A DNA stretch of 9,205 nucleotides, taken from NCBI GenBank assembly GCA_964495505.1, contig CAZBVM010000023.1, forward strand, positions 1-9,205, given 5' to 3'. The stretch's first letter is position 1, and each line of letters opens with the position of its first letter. The notes under the pieces are model-generated. The model did no database searches. It had not been told where the DNA came from and saw only the letters and a list, made by a program, of their open reading frames with translations. The position numbers and the translations under genes were made by a program. Of the stretch, positions 1 through 6,038 are shown piece after piece. The DNA comes from JACPHB01 sp964495505. GTDB lineage: Bacteria; Patescibacteriota; Minisyncoccia; UBA10092.

Positions 1-1
1 T

Positions 2-1945
2 TTTGTAATTCTCGGGCTGTTTTTAGCCGCGGGATTTTTGTTTTTAAATGTTAACATAACACAAGCCGTTACTTATACCTGGGACGGCGGCGGTGATGGC
101 ACGACCTGGACTGATTGCGCAAACTGGGATTTGGGCGGTGGCAGTAATTGCGGCGGCGGTACCACATCTTTTCCGGGCGCCACGACAACGGATAGCATTG
201 CGGATAGCGTTGTTATTTCAATTGCCACCACAACCGCTTCTCCATTAATATATGCCACTACAAGTATAACTATCGGAAGTATTACGCTGGGCGGCGCTGG
301 AAAAGGGCCGACGCTTATCATAGGCCATACAGCGACTGCAACGGTTTGGGGCACGGTTACGGTTATTGGAACGAGCACTTTAAAACTCGGCGATTCAAAT
401 CGGGGCAGCGGGACTTTACGTTTAGCAAAATCAACCGGAGCGCCCTTGATATTGCCAAGCGCGACCTCCGGTTTTACCCCCGCGACCGGTACTGTAAAGT
501 ATTACGGCAGCGGTTCAGCCGTTACGATAGCGACAACAACTTATTATAACTTACAGCTTGCCACGACGACCACGTCGGACGCGAAATTCACATTTGGCGC
601 GCCCGGTGTGCCGTGCGTTTCGGCGGGTTGCCAAGCGACTACCACGGTATCTAATGTTTTGAACATAGACCTTACTTCAATAGCTACCATTAAAAACAGC
701 GCCCTTGTTTTTACTGGCGCGGCTACTTCAACTACGCCATTTGTCAAAAGCGGCGATTTTATTTCGAGCGGCGGCTTGATTAAGTATTCGTTAACTTTAG
801 CGGGCAATGTTGCCACCGGAACATATGAAAACTTGACTATTGACGGAGCGTTAGTTCAAACTTTAACCGGCAATACTACTGTGGCTTCAAGCACCATTGT
901 AAGCTCCGGCGCCACTTTTGCGATTAGCACTTTTACCATAACCGCGACCGGCTCCACTTGGACTAACAGCGGCATCGTTACCGAAGGCACGGGCGGCAAG
1001 ATTGTGCTCGCTTCCGCCGGCGTGATTTCCGATTCGGCCGGTGGCAGTGCTGTGGCCAGTTTTGGCAATGCCGATTCTCTTCCTTACGTGCACATCCAAA
1101 TTACCGATACCAGTCTGAATCTTTTAACATCGGGAGGATCGGCAACCGAAACCAAAACCGTTACGGTAACTTCAACAAGCGGCCATACCACGAGCCAGTC
1201 CGTAACTTTAACCGAAACAAGCGCAACTTCAGGCATATTTAGGGGCAGTATTCCATTTACTCTTTCCGCGACTGATGTCAGCGGCTCGCTGGCTTATCAA
1301 GGCAATGGCACGGTCAGTTACACCTTTACCGATCCGCAAGATTCGGCTGATACCCAAACCGGTTCTGCGTCTTTTACCGGTACTATGCCCGGAGGGGGTA
1401 GTAGCGGCGGCACAGTTACGGTAACGGCTGCTCCGGAAGTTTCAGCCACCCCGGCGGTTACAGTCGCAACTCCGGCGGTTACAGCCGAGACCCCTGCCGT
1501 TACCGCCGCTCCGGCCGCTCCTTCTCTTGATAGCGTTTCAACAAAAATTGCTTCTGTCGTGGCAAAAGTTGCCGCGCTAACTAAAGATTCCCCAGCTGCC
1601 GACATTGCCGCGGTTCAGGCGGAGATAGTTGCCATCTTAAACGACATTAAAGCAATACAAGCGGCTCAACCGACTCCTGCTGGCGTTGCTTTAGGTTTCA
1701 ATTTCATAAGGCCATTGGCTTTGGGCTTGAGACACGCCGATGTCAGCAATCTTCAGAAAGCTCTTAAAACCGATTCGTCTATATATCCTGAAGGATTAGT
1801 TACAGGTTATTTTGGTCCGGCAACTTTGCGAGCCGTTCAAAAATTCCAGGAAAAATATGGAATTGCTTCCGCGGGAACTTCCGGATACGGCAATGTCGGC
1901 CCGGCGACAAGAGCTAAACTGAACTCTCTTTACGGCGGACAGTAA
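2..1945 (+). CDS. Secreted threonine-rich surface protein with C-terminal peptidoglycan-binding domain (5' truncated)
   Basis: The reading frame is open to the window edge. The first codons (from base 2) encode a hydrophobic stretch, FVILGLFLAAGFLFLNV, ending near ITQA, which reads as the core and cleavage end of a signal peptide. The true start is therefore upstream of the window, and the TTG at 38 is not it. The mature part begins with a Trp/Gly-rich module (TYTWDGGGDGTTW, then CANW) typical of bacterial surface proteins. It continues as a long Thr/Ser/Gly-rich, beta-strand-like region. A beta-sandwich-like module follows at about nt 1080-1380 (ITDTSLNLL ... VTLTETSATSGIFRGSIP). Next come a Pro/Ala/Thr linker, a helical segment (about 1530-1670) and a PG_binding_1-type domain (about 1718-1942: LRHADVSNLQKAL, GYFGPATLRAVQKFQ, VGPATRAKL). 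The protein is probably anchored to the cell wall through this last domain. Four cysteines lie in the exported part. The specific function is unknown. Confidence 0.85.
   Translation, partial: FVILGLFLAAGFLFLNVNITQAVTYTWDGGGDGTTWTDCANWDLGGGSNCGGGTTSFPGATTTDSIADSVVISIATTTASPLIYATTSITIGSITLGGAGKGPTLIIGHTATATVWGTVTVIGTSTLKLGDSNRGSGTLRLAKSTGAPLILPSATSGFTPATGTVKYYGSGSAVTIATTTYYNLQLATTTTSDAKFTFGAPGVPCVSAGCQATTTVSNVLNIDLTSIATIKNSALVFTGAATSTTPFVKSGDFISSGGLIKYSLTLAGNVATGTYENLTIDGALVQTLTGNTTVASSTIVSSGATFAISTFTITATGSTWTNSGIVTEGTGGKIVLASAGVISDSAGGSAVASFGNADSLPYVHIQITDTSLNLLTSGGSATETKTVTVTSTSGHTTSQSVTLTETSATSGIFRGSIPFTLSATDVSGSLAYQGNGTVSYTFTDPQDSADTQTGSASFTGTMPGGGSSGGTVTVTAAPEVSATPAVTVATPAVTAETPAVTAAPAAPSLDSVSTKIASVVAKVAALTKDSPAADIAAVQAEIVAILNDIKAIQAAQPTPAGVALGFNFIRPLALGLRHADVSNLQKALKTDSSIYPEGLVTGYFGPATLRAVQKFQEKYGIASAGTSGYGNVGPATRAKLNSLYGGQ
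1445..1507 (+). repeat. Three 21-bp tandem units encoding (A/E)TPAVT(V/A) linker repeats
   Basis: Three consecutive 21-base units (1445-1465, 1466-1486, 1487-1507) encode ATPAVTV, ATPAVTA and ETPAVTA in the frame of the surface protein. The first two units are nearly identical and the third has diverged. They form a Pro/Ala/Thr linker between the beta-rich region and the helical and peptidoglycan-binding part. Copy number could vary between strains. Confidence 0.8.
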
Positions 1946-1962
1946 ATATATCGAGCAGTAAA

Positions 1963-1997
1963 AATTTTAAAACCCCCATTGCGGGGGTTTTAAAATT
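1963..1997 (+). terminator. Strong hairpin terminator after the surface protein gene
   Basis: A perfect 15-bp inverted repeat pairs 1963-1977 with 1983-1997 around the 5-base loop ATTGC. Its core is CCCCC/GGGGG, preceded by an A-rich run and followed by TTTT, which fits an intrinsic terminator 17 bases after the stop codon. The stem is symmetrical in its A/T flanks, so it could also work on the opposite strand. It separates the surface protein gene from the redox and glycolytic cluster. Confidence 0.85.
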
Positions 1998-2007
1998 ATG
2001 ATAAACT
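1979..2007 (+). promoter_or_regulatory. Candidate extended -10 promoter for the dsbA-like/trxB/gap cluster
   Basis: TGATAAACT at 1999-2007 resembles an extended -10 (TGn plus a hexamer). A weak -35-like TTGCGG lies at 1979-1984 with a 17-base spacer, inside the terminator loop and 3' arm. The following bases (AGGGTA) resemble those after the candidate -10 upstream of the membrane protein gene (TGATATACT then GGGTA). The leader would be about 80 bases. An alternative -10, TATAAA at 2073-2078, would give a leader of only about 10 bases. Assigned by eye, with no experimental support. Confidence 0.35.
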
Positions 2008-2095
2008 AGGGTAGCCAATCTAAAGAAACGGCACGACCCCACCTACAATTTTAAAATTTTATTTTCTTTAAATATAAATTATTAAAATAAAAACT

Positions 2096-2770
2096 ATGGA
2101 TGAACAAATAAACAAATATCTTATTCCCGGCGCTATTGTTTTAGCCGGCGCTGTTATCGCGGTGGCGGTAATTTATTCCGTTAATAGTCCATCGCAGCCG
2201 AAGGCTGGCAATGCCAAAACGGCCGCGATAGCCGATTTGCCGGCGGTAACTTCCGGCGATTTCGTTTTGGGAGACGCGGACGCGCCGGTTACTATTATTG
2301 AATACGGCGATTTTCAGTGTCCGTTTTGCGGCAAGTTTTTTAAGGAAACCGAACCGGTTCTGAGGGAAAATTACATTAAAACCGGAAAAGTGAAATTTAT
2401 TTACCGCGATTTTGCTTTTTTGGGGCAGGAATCGCTTGATTCGGCTAACGCGGCTCGTTGCGCCGGAGAGCAAGGTAAATTTTGGCAGTATCACGATTAC
2501 CTCTACTCTAATCAAAATGGAGAAAACCGGGGCGCTTTTTCTAAAAATAATCTGAAAAGTTTTGCCGCCGCCTTGAGTTTAGACAAAGAAAAATTTGACG
2601 CTTGTTTGGACTCCGACAAGTATTTGGAAGAAATTAAAAAAGAAACTAAAGCCGGAGGCGAAGCGGGAGTCCAAGGAACGCCGGCTAATTTTATAAACGG
2701 CGTACTTTATGTCGGCGCTCTGCCAACGGCTACTTTTACTCAGGTCATTGATACGGAATTAAATAAATAG
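2096..2770 (+). CDS. Membrane-anchored DsbA-like thiol:disulfide oxidoreductase (Thioredoxin_4 family)
   Basis: The 224-residue protein has one N-terminal membrane segment (about residues 9-29), which places the catalytic domain outside the cytoplasm. A DsbA/BdbD-type thioredoxin fold follows. The active site is C75-P-F-C78 in the context EYGDFQCPFCGKFF, and the cis-proline loop is T195-P196 in VQGTP. C122 and C170 are a second pair that may form a structural disulfide, as in some BdbD-like proteins. The family introduces or isomerises disulfides in exported proteins. The ATG lies after an AT-rich leader with no Shine-Dalgarno, and the trxB-like gene starts 3 bases after the stop, so the two are probably co-transcribed. 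Oxidase is likelier than reductase from the CPFC motif and membrane tether, but this is inferred. Confidence 0.9.
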   Translation: MDEQINKYLIPGAIVLAGAVIAVAVIYSVNSPSQPKAGNAKTAAIADLPAVTSGDFVLGDADAPVTIIEYGDFQCPFCGKFFKETEPVLRENYIKTGKVKFIYRDFAFLGQESLDSANAARCAGEQGKFWQYHDYLYSNQNGENRGAFSKNNLKSFAAALSLDKEKFDACLDSDKYLEEIKKETKAGGEAGVQGTPANFINGVLYVGALPTATFTQVIDTELNK

Positions 2771-2773
2771 TTT

Positions 2774-3760
2774 ATGTTCGACCTAATCATTATCGGCGGG
2801 GGGCCGGCCGGAGCGGCGGCCGCTGTTTACAGCGGCCGCAAGAAATTAAAGACCTTATTTATAACCGAAGGTTTTGGCGGCCAGTCGCTCGTTTCAGACA
2901 GTATTGAAAATTGGGTAGGAACCAAAAAAATAACCGGTTTTGAATTGGCAAAAATGCTTGAAGAGCATGTTAAAGCCCAAGAAGATATTGAGATTAAAAT
3001 GGAGAAAGCTGTTACAGTAAGACAAACTGAAAATGGGTTTGATGTTGCCACTGATAAAAATAATAGTTATCAGTCCAAAACTCTGATTGTTGCGTCTGGT
3101 GGCCGGCGGCGGCGTTTGGGCATCCCCGGCGAAGATAAATTTGACGGCAAGGGCGTTTCTTATTGCTCAACTTGCGACGCTCCGCTTTTTAAAGATAAAA
3201 TTGTCGCGGTTGTAGGCGGCGGCAACGCCGGTCTTGAGGCGGTAATTGACCTTTTCCCTTATGCGGCGAAAATTTATTTAATGAATCGCGGTCCGGAACT
3301 AAGCGGCGATCCATTAACCCAGGAAGAAGTGAAAAAATCGCCGCAAGTCACTATTATAAACAACGCCGAAACGCAAGAAATTTTGGGGGACCAATTTGTT
3401 TCCGGTATAAAATATCTGGACAAACAGGATAATCAGGTAAAAGAACTTGCTCTTGGCGGCGTTTTTGTCGAAATCGGTTCAGTGCCTAATTCCGAATTTA
3501 TGAAGGGGCTCGTGGAGATGAATAGCGGCGGCGAAATAATTGTTGAGCATAAAACCGGCGCGACTAGCAGGCCCGGAATTTTTGCCGCCGGCGACGTTAC
3601 CGACGAAATTTACAAGCAAAACAATATTTCAGCCGGCGACGGCGTGGCTGCCGCCTTGTCAGCTTACAATTATTTGCTTAAAATTAATAAAAGAAGCCCC
3701 GCCTTCGCTGAACCTGCCTACCGGTCAGGCAGGGCTACGGCGGGCAAGCCCGCATTATGA
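2774..3760 (+). CDS. trxB: TrxB/AhpF-like FAD-dependent disulfide reductase with a repeat-derived C-terminal tail
   Basis: A 328-residue flavoprotein of the thioredoxin reductase family. It has an N-terminal FAD motif G8-G-G-P-A-G13, redox-active C131-S-T-C134 followed by D135, a second nucleotide-binding motif GGGNAG (148-153), and a C-terminal FAD motif AAGDV (271-275). The HRRxxxR motif that reads the NADPH phosphate in classical TrxB is absent; the equivalent segment reads MNRGPELS (170-177). Together with GGVFVEIGSVPN (228-239) this is closer to the AhpF C-terminal half, which uses NADH. It probably reduces a thioredoxin-like partner, with electron donor uncertain. The family core ends near residue 306. 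Residues 308-328 are encoded by a GC-rich palindromic repeat and look like an acquired tail. The stop overlaps the gap start (ATGA). A strong hairpin lies about 45 bases after the start. Confidence 0.88.
   Translation: MFDLIIIGGGPAGAAAAVYSGRKKLKTLFITEGFGGQSLVSDSIENWVGTKKITGFELAKMLEEHVKAQEDIEIKMEKAVTVRQTENGFDVATDKNNSYQSKTLIVASGGRRRRLGIPGEDKFDGKGVSYCSTCDAPLFKDKIVAVVGGGNAGLEAVIDLFPYAAKIYLMNRGPELSGDPLTQEEVKKSPQVTIINNAETQEILGDQFVSGIKYLDKQDNQVKELALGGVFVEIGSVPNSEFMKGLVEMNSGGEIIVEHKTGATSRPGIFAAGDVTDEIYKQNNISAGDGVAAALSAYNYLLKINKRSPAFAEPAYRSGRATAGKPAL
2816..2839 (+). repeat. Perfect 11-bp GC-rich inverted repeat early in trxB
   Basis: GCGGCCGCTGT (2816-2826) and its exact reverse complement (2829-2839) flank two bases, so two GCGGCCGC octamers face each other. 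The element encodes part of the conserved N-terminal FAD-binding helix (AAVYSGR), so it may simply be a codon-choice coincidence. The predicted RNA hairpin is very stable and lies just after the trxB start. Confidence 0.75.
3696..3753 (+). repeat. Palindromic interspersed repeat at the trxB-gap junction
   Basis: The central hairpin pairs CCTGCCT (3713-3719) with AGGCAGG (3727-3733) around a CCGG-centred loop. Outer arms CCCGCC (3698-3703) and GGCGGG (3739-3744) extend the imperfect stem. A second hairpin, GCGGGC-AA-GCCCGC, occupies 3740-3753 and ends 3 bases before the gap ATG. The block is much more GC-rich than the AAATTAATAAAAGAAG just before it, and encodes the non-family tail of the TrxB-like protein. 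It resembles interspersed palindromes of the REP or Rickettsia palindromic element kind. I infer from general familiarity that similar blocks recur in Patescibacteria genomes; the window itself cannot show this. Confidence 0.65.
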
Positions 3761-4770
3761 AAAAAACACGCATCGCCATAAATGGTTTTGGAAGGATAGG
3801 ACGGATATTTTTCCGTTATGCTTTTGGCAATCCGGAGCTGGAATTTGTGGCGATAAATGATTTAGGTTCGCCGGAAAATATGGCCTATTTATTGAAACAC
3901 GACACTGTCTATGGCCCCTATGAAAAGCCGGTCAACTTTAAAGACAGTGAACTTATTGTTGATGGTAAATCAATTCGCGTAATTTCTCAAAATGACCCCG
4001 GCGCTTTACCTTGGAAAAATTTAAATATTGATATTGTCATTGAATCAACCGGCGTTTTTGAGTCGCGAGATAAAGCCGCGCCGCATTTAGATGCTGGCGC
4101 CAAAAGGGTAATTATTACCGCGCCGGCAAAAGACGAACTAACGCCGACAGCAACACCAAATGTCGGCGAAGAATTTTTAAAGCTTGATAAAATAACCTCT
4201 AACGCGTCCTGCACCACCAACGCGGCCACTCCGGTAATGGCGGTGATGGGAGCTAACCCCGGTATTAAAAAAGCCGTTTTAAACACAGTTCACGCGTACA
4301 CGGCTACTCAAGGGCTGGTTGACGGACCGGACAAAAAGGGCGACTTTCGCCGCGCCCGCGCCGCCGCGCAAAACATCGTTCCGACAACAACCGGCGCGGC
4401 GATAGCGGCTACCAAAGCTCTGCCATCACTGGCAGGCAAGTTTGATGGCATATCGTTGCGGGTTCCCGTTGCTTCTGGCTCAATAATGGATTTTACTTTT
4501 ATTGCCGCTCGTCTGACTTCAGTTGAAGAAATAAACGATATTTTTAAGAAAGCGGCGAAAGAAAAAAAATGGCAAGGAATTCTTACGGTTTCAGAGGAGT
4601 CGCTCGTTTCAAGCGACATTTTGAAAAATCCTCACGGTTCAATTGTTGATTTGGCGATGACGCGGGTTATTGACGGCGATTTGGTTAAAGTTATGGCGTG
4701 GTACGACAACGAATGGGGTTACGCTTCAATGCTTTTGAAGCATGTTTTGGCGGTATCCAAGTTATTATGA
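3757..4770 (+). CDS. gap: Type I glyceraldehyde-3-phosphate dehydrogenase
   Basis: This 337-residue cytoplasmic enzyme converts glyceraldehyde-3-phosphate, NAD+ and phosphate to 1,3-bisphosphoglycerate in glycolysis. The Rossmann motif is NGFGRIGR (9-16). D35 in INDL suggests NAD rather than NADP preference. Catalytic C152 lies in SNASCTTNA and H179 in TVHAYT. The phosphate-binding region (GAAIAATKALPSL) and the C-terminal WYDNEWGY motif are all present, and the length is normal for the family. One oddity is residues 129-137 (LTPTATPNV), which replace the usual GVN-type loop before the active site and coincide with an inverted repeat at 4142-4168. The start overlaps the trxB stop as ATGA and lacks a Shine-Dalgarno, so translation is probably coupled. 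The stop overlaps the next gene the same way. Confidence 0.96.
   Translation: MKKTRIAINGFGRIGRIFFRYAFGNPELEFVAINDLGSPENMAYLLKHDTVYGPYEKPVNFKDSELIVDGKSIRVISQNDPGALPWKNLNIDIVIESTGVFESRDKAAPHLDAGAKRVIITAPAKDELTPTATPNVGEEFLKLDKITSNASCTTNAATPVMAVMGANPGIKKAVLNTVHAYTATQGLVDGPDKKGDFRRARAAAQNIVPTTTGAAIAATKALPSLAGKFDGISLRVPVASGSIMDFTFIAARLTSVEEINDIFKKAAKEKKWQGILTVSEESLVSSDILKNPHGSIVDLAMTRVIDGDLVKVMAWYDNEWGYASMLLKHVLAVSKLL
4142..4168 (+). repeat. 8-bp perfect inverted repeat inside gap
   Basis: CGCCGACA (4142-4149) and TGTCGGCG (4161-4168) flank an 11-base spacer. The repeat encodes exactly the stretch of GAPDH that departs from the family consensus just before the active-site cysteine. Confidence 0.7.
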
Positions 4771-5411
4771 GCATTAAAAATAAAGTTTTAATTGTAATTT
4801 TAGTTTTTGAGGCGCTCGTTGCCGCAGGTTTTTATTTCAGTTACCAAAAATATTTTTTACAAAAAACGGAACAAACTATAGCACCAGTGGTGGAAAAACC
4901 GATCGCCGCCGTTGGCGAGCCTCGCCCTACTGGGCGGGAAATCGCTAAACCATCGGCGCCAGCGACTTCAGCGCCTAAAACCGAAACAACTTTTCCGGGG
5001 TTTAAATTATATAAAAATTCCGATTTCGGTTTTGAAATTCAATATCCGGAATCATGGATAGTTAGCGCGGAAAATATTGTAAACGTAAGGGGCGAAAATA
5101 CTAAAGGGTTTTTCTTCAAAAAACTCGGAAGCGATTTGCGTTTCGCGGTTTTGCCCAAAGACGGTTTAAGCTACGGTCTGCCGAGCGGCGGCGCAAGCGA
5201 GAACGTAAATATCAGCGGTTTTTTAGGAGTTCAAACAAAATACATTACGGCTGACGGCCGCCGTCTTTTATTGGTTCATCCGCAGGTAAATATATTCAAT
5301 TGGGATTCTGAAATCGGACGATTAGATATTATGTCGGGCGTTCTAGACCCGGCCGGCGACTTTAAAATTTTTAATCAGATGCTTAACAGTTTTAAATTTA
5401 TAAATCTCTAA
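4767..5411 (+). CDS. Membrane-anchored protein with PsbP-like C-terminal domain
   Basis: I chose the ATG at 4767, which overlaps the gap stop (ATGA), over an upstream in-frame ATG at 4698 that lies inside gap. The 214-residue product has a single N-terminal membrane helix (about residues 7-25). A Pro/Ala/Thr-rich disordered linker follows (about 38-76). The globular domain begins YKNSDFGFEIQYPESWIV and ends FNQMLNSFKFI. That opening and ending match the PsbP-like fold seen in many hypothetical anchored or lipo-proteins of Parcubacteria and cyanobacteria. It has no lipobox and no catalytic residues I recognise. The domain should lie outside the cytoplasm, with unknown function. The linker contains a GC-rich palindrome (4914-4936). 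Confidence 0.75.
   Translation: MSIKNKVLIVILVFEALVAAGFYFSYQKYFLQKTEQTIAPVVEKPIAAVGEPRPTGREIAKPSAPATSAPKTETTFPGFKLYKNSDFGFEIQYPESWIVSAENIVNVRGENTKGFFFKKLGSDLRFAVLPKDGLSYGLPSGGASENVNISGFLGVQTKYITADGRRLLLVHPQVNIFNWDSEIGRLDIMSGVLDPAGDFKIFNQMLNSFKFINL
4914..4936 (+). repeat. Overlapping GC-rich palindromes in the PsbP-like protein linker
   Basis: GGCGAG-C-CTCGCC (4914-4926) overlaps CGCCC-TACT-GGGCG (4923-4936), so two alternative hairpins share an arm. The block encodes GEPRPTGR in a Pro-rich linker. It is more GC-rich than its surroundings and recalls the repeat at the trxB-gap junction, though it is shorter. Confidence 0.5.
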
Positions 5412-5419
5412 ATTTTTTT

Positions 5420-5440
5420 AAATACTAAATACTAAATACT
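5420..5440 (+). repeat. Three tandem AAATACT heptamers immediately before rpiB
   Basis: Three exact copies of AAATACT (5420-5426, 5427-5433, 5434-5440) abut the GTG start codon of rpiB. They occupy the place where a ribosome binding site would be, and no Shine-Dalgarno-like purine run is present. Confidence 0.9.
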
Positions 5441-5889
5441 GTGTTATACATTGGCGCTGACCACAGAGGATATAAGCTAAAAGAAGCTCTTAAAAATTGT
5501 CTAAAAGAGCTGCATTTTGAATTTGAAGATTTAGGCGCTCACGAGTTAAATATTGATGACGACTATCCGGATTACGCGATTTTAGTTGCAAAAAAAGTGG
5601 CTGAAGACCCGGAAAACAATCGCGGGATTTTAATTTGCGGCTCCGGCGTTGGGGTTGATATTACGGCGAATAAATTTAAGGGCGTCCGCTCGGCTCTTTT
5701 ATTTGACGCAGGGCAGGCGCGGATGANNNNNNNNNNAACGATGATAATACAAATGTTTTATCTTTTGCAGCCGACTTTACCGACGAAAATTCCGCAAAAG
5801 AAATTTTAAAAACTTGGCTGGAGACCCCATTTTCTTACTTAGAACGCTACGCAAGGCGTTTAACTAAAATTAAAAATATAGAAGAATAA
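5441..5889 (+). CDS. rpiB: Ribose-5-phosphate isomerase B, interrupted by an assembly gap
   Basis: RpiB interconverts ribose-5-phosphate and ribulose-5-phosphate in the cytoplasm. From the GTG at 5441 the protein reads YIGADHRGYKLKEAL, then the family motif ICGSGVGVDITANK with catalytic Cys at residue 66, then GVRSALLFDAGQARM. Ten Ns follow. After them the sequence resumes in another frame (5737-5889) with NDDNTNVLSFAADF and ends ETPFSYLERYARRLTKIKNIEE, which is the normal RpiB C-terminus. Both sides are thus one gene of usual length (about 150 residues), and the apparent shorter product running to 5809 is an artefact. To keep frame the missing stretch must be 2 more than a multiple of 3 (5, 8 or 11 bases), so 10 is a placeholder or a misestimate. 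Only the preceding heptamer repeats are unusual. Confidence 0.9.
5727..5736. other. Assembly gap of 10 N inside rpiB
   Basis: Ten undetermined bases join two contigs. The join is supported because rpiB coding sequence continues correctly on both sides, but the gap length is not frame-preserving. Confidence 0.98.
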
Positions 5890-5907
5890 TATGCCCAGTA
5901 ATACAAC

Positions 5908-5983
5908 GTGCCGATCGGCTCGCCCGCAAAATACCTAATCCAACCAAAATATGATTATACTAACTAATAAGTTAATAATTAAC
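5908..5983 (+). promoter_or_regulatory. Intergenic region with operator-like palindromes and a TATACT hexamer
   Basis: The 149 bases between rpiB and the membrane protein gene hold no convincing gene. They contain a perfect 10-bp palindrome GCCGATCGGC (5910-5919), a -10-like TATACT (5956-5961), an inverted repeat TAACT-AATA-AGTTA (5961-5974) and an overlapping near-perfect palindrome GTTAAT-A-ATTAAC (5971-5983). Palindromes directly downstream of a -10 suggest an operator, but no known regulator consensus is matched. Confidence 0.3.
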
Positions 5984-6025
5984 AAAGAATCAATATTGCT
6001 CGCCGTAATTTTGCGTGCGGCAAGT

Positions 6026-6034
6026 TGATATACT
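6026..6034 (+). promoter_or_regulatory. Extended -10 element TGATATACT placed for a near-leaderless mRNA
   Basis: TG-A-TATACT matches an extended -10 with 5 of 6 hexamer bases. Its 3' end is only 4 bases before the ATG at 6039, so transcription would begin at or next to the start codon. No good -35 is visible 16-18 bases upstream, as expected for extended -10 promoters. This supports ATG 6039 over GTG 6015, which would put the element inside the coding region. Confidence 0.45.
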
Positions 6035-6038
6035 GGGT

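Noticed and set aside
856..1605. Several - strand frames inside the surface protein gene
   Set aside because: Ala/Val/Pro-rich shadows of the Thr-rich coding strand, with no start signals or motifs.
3540..3860. Overlapping + strand frame across the trxB-gap junction
   Set aside because: A shadow of two well-supported genes. It contains no domain.
4698..4766. Upstream in-frame ATG for the PsbP-like protein
   Set aside because: It lies inside gap and adds 23 non-hydrophobic residues before the membrane helix. ATG 4767 overlaps the gap stop and puts the helix at the N-terminus.
5412..5425. T-run after the PsbP-like gene as a terminator
   Set aside because: The nearby A/T inverted repeat has no GC stem, and rpiB follows closely on the same strand.
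5420..5440. Heptamer repeats as a CRISPR-like array
   Set aside because: Units are 7 bases with no spacers, and no cas genes are present.
5737..5809. Continuation of the first rpiB frame past the Ns (MIIQMFYLLQ...)
   Set aside because: The other frame encodes the true RpiB C-terminus. This one is an artefact of the gap length.
5908..5967. Short frame from GTG 5908 (about 19 codons, VPIGSPAKYLIQ...) and another from ATG 5891 (15 codons)
   Set aside because: Too short, no start signals and no recognisable family. Could be a gene remnant but nothing supports it.
6015..6038. GTG start for the DUF5671-type protein
   Set aside because: It would put the extended -10 element inside the gene. ATG 6039 gives a typical N-terminus.
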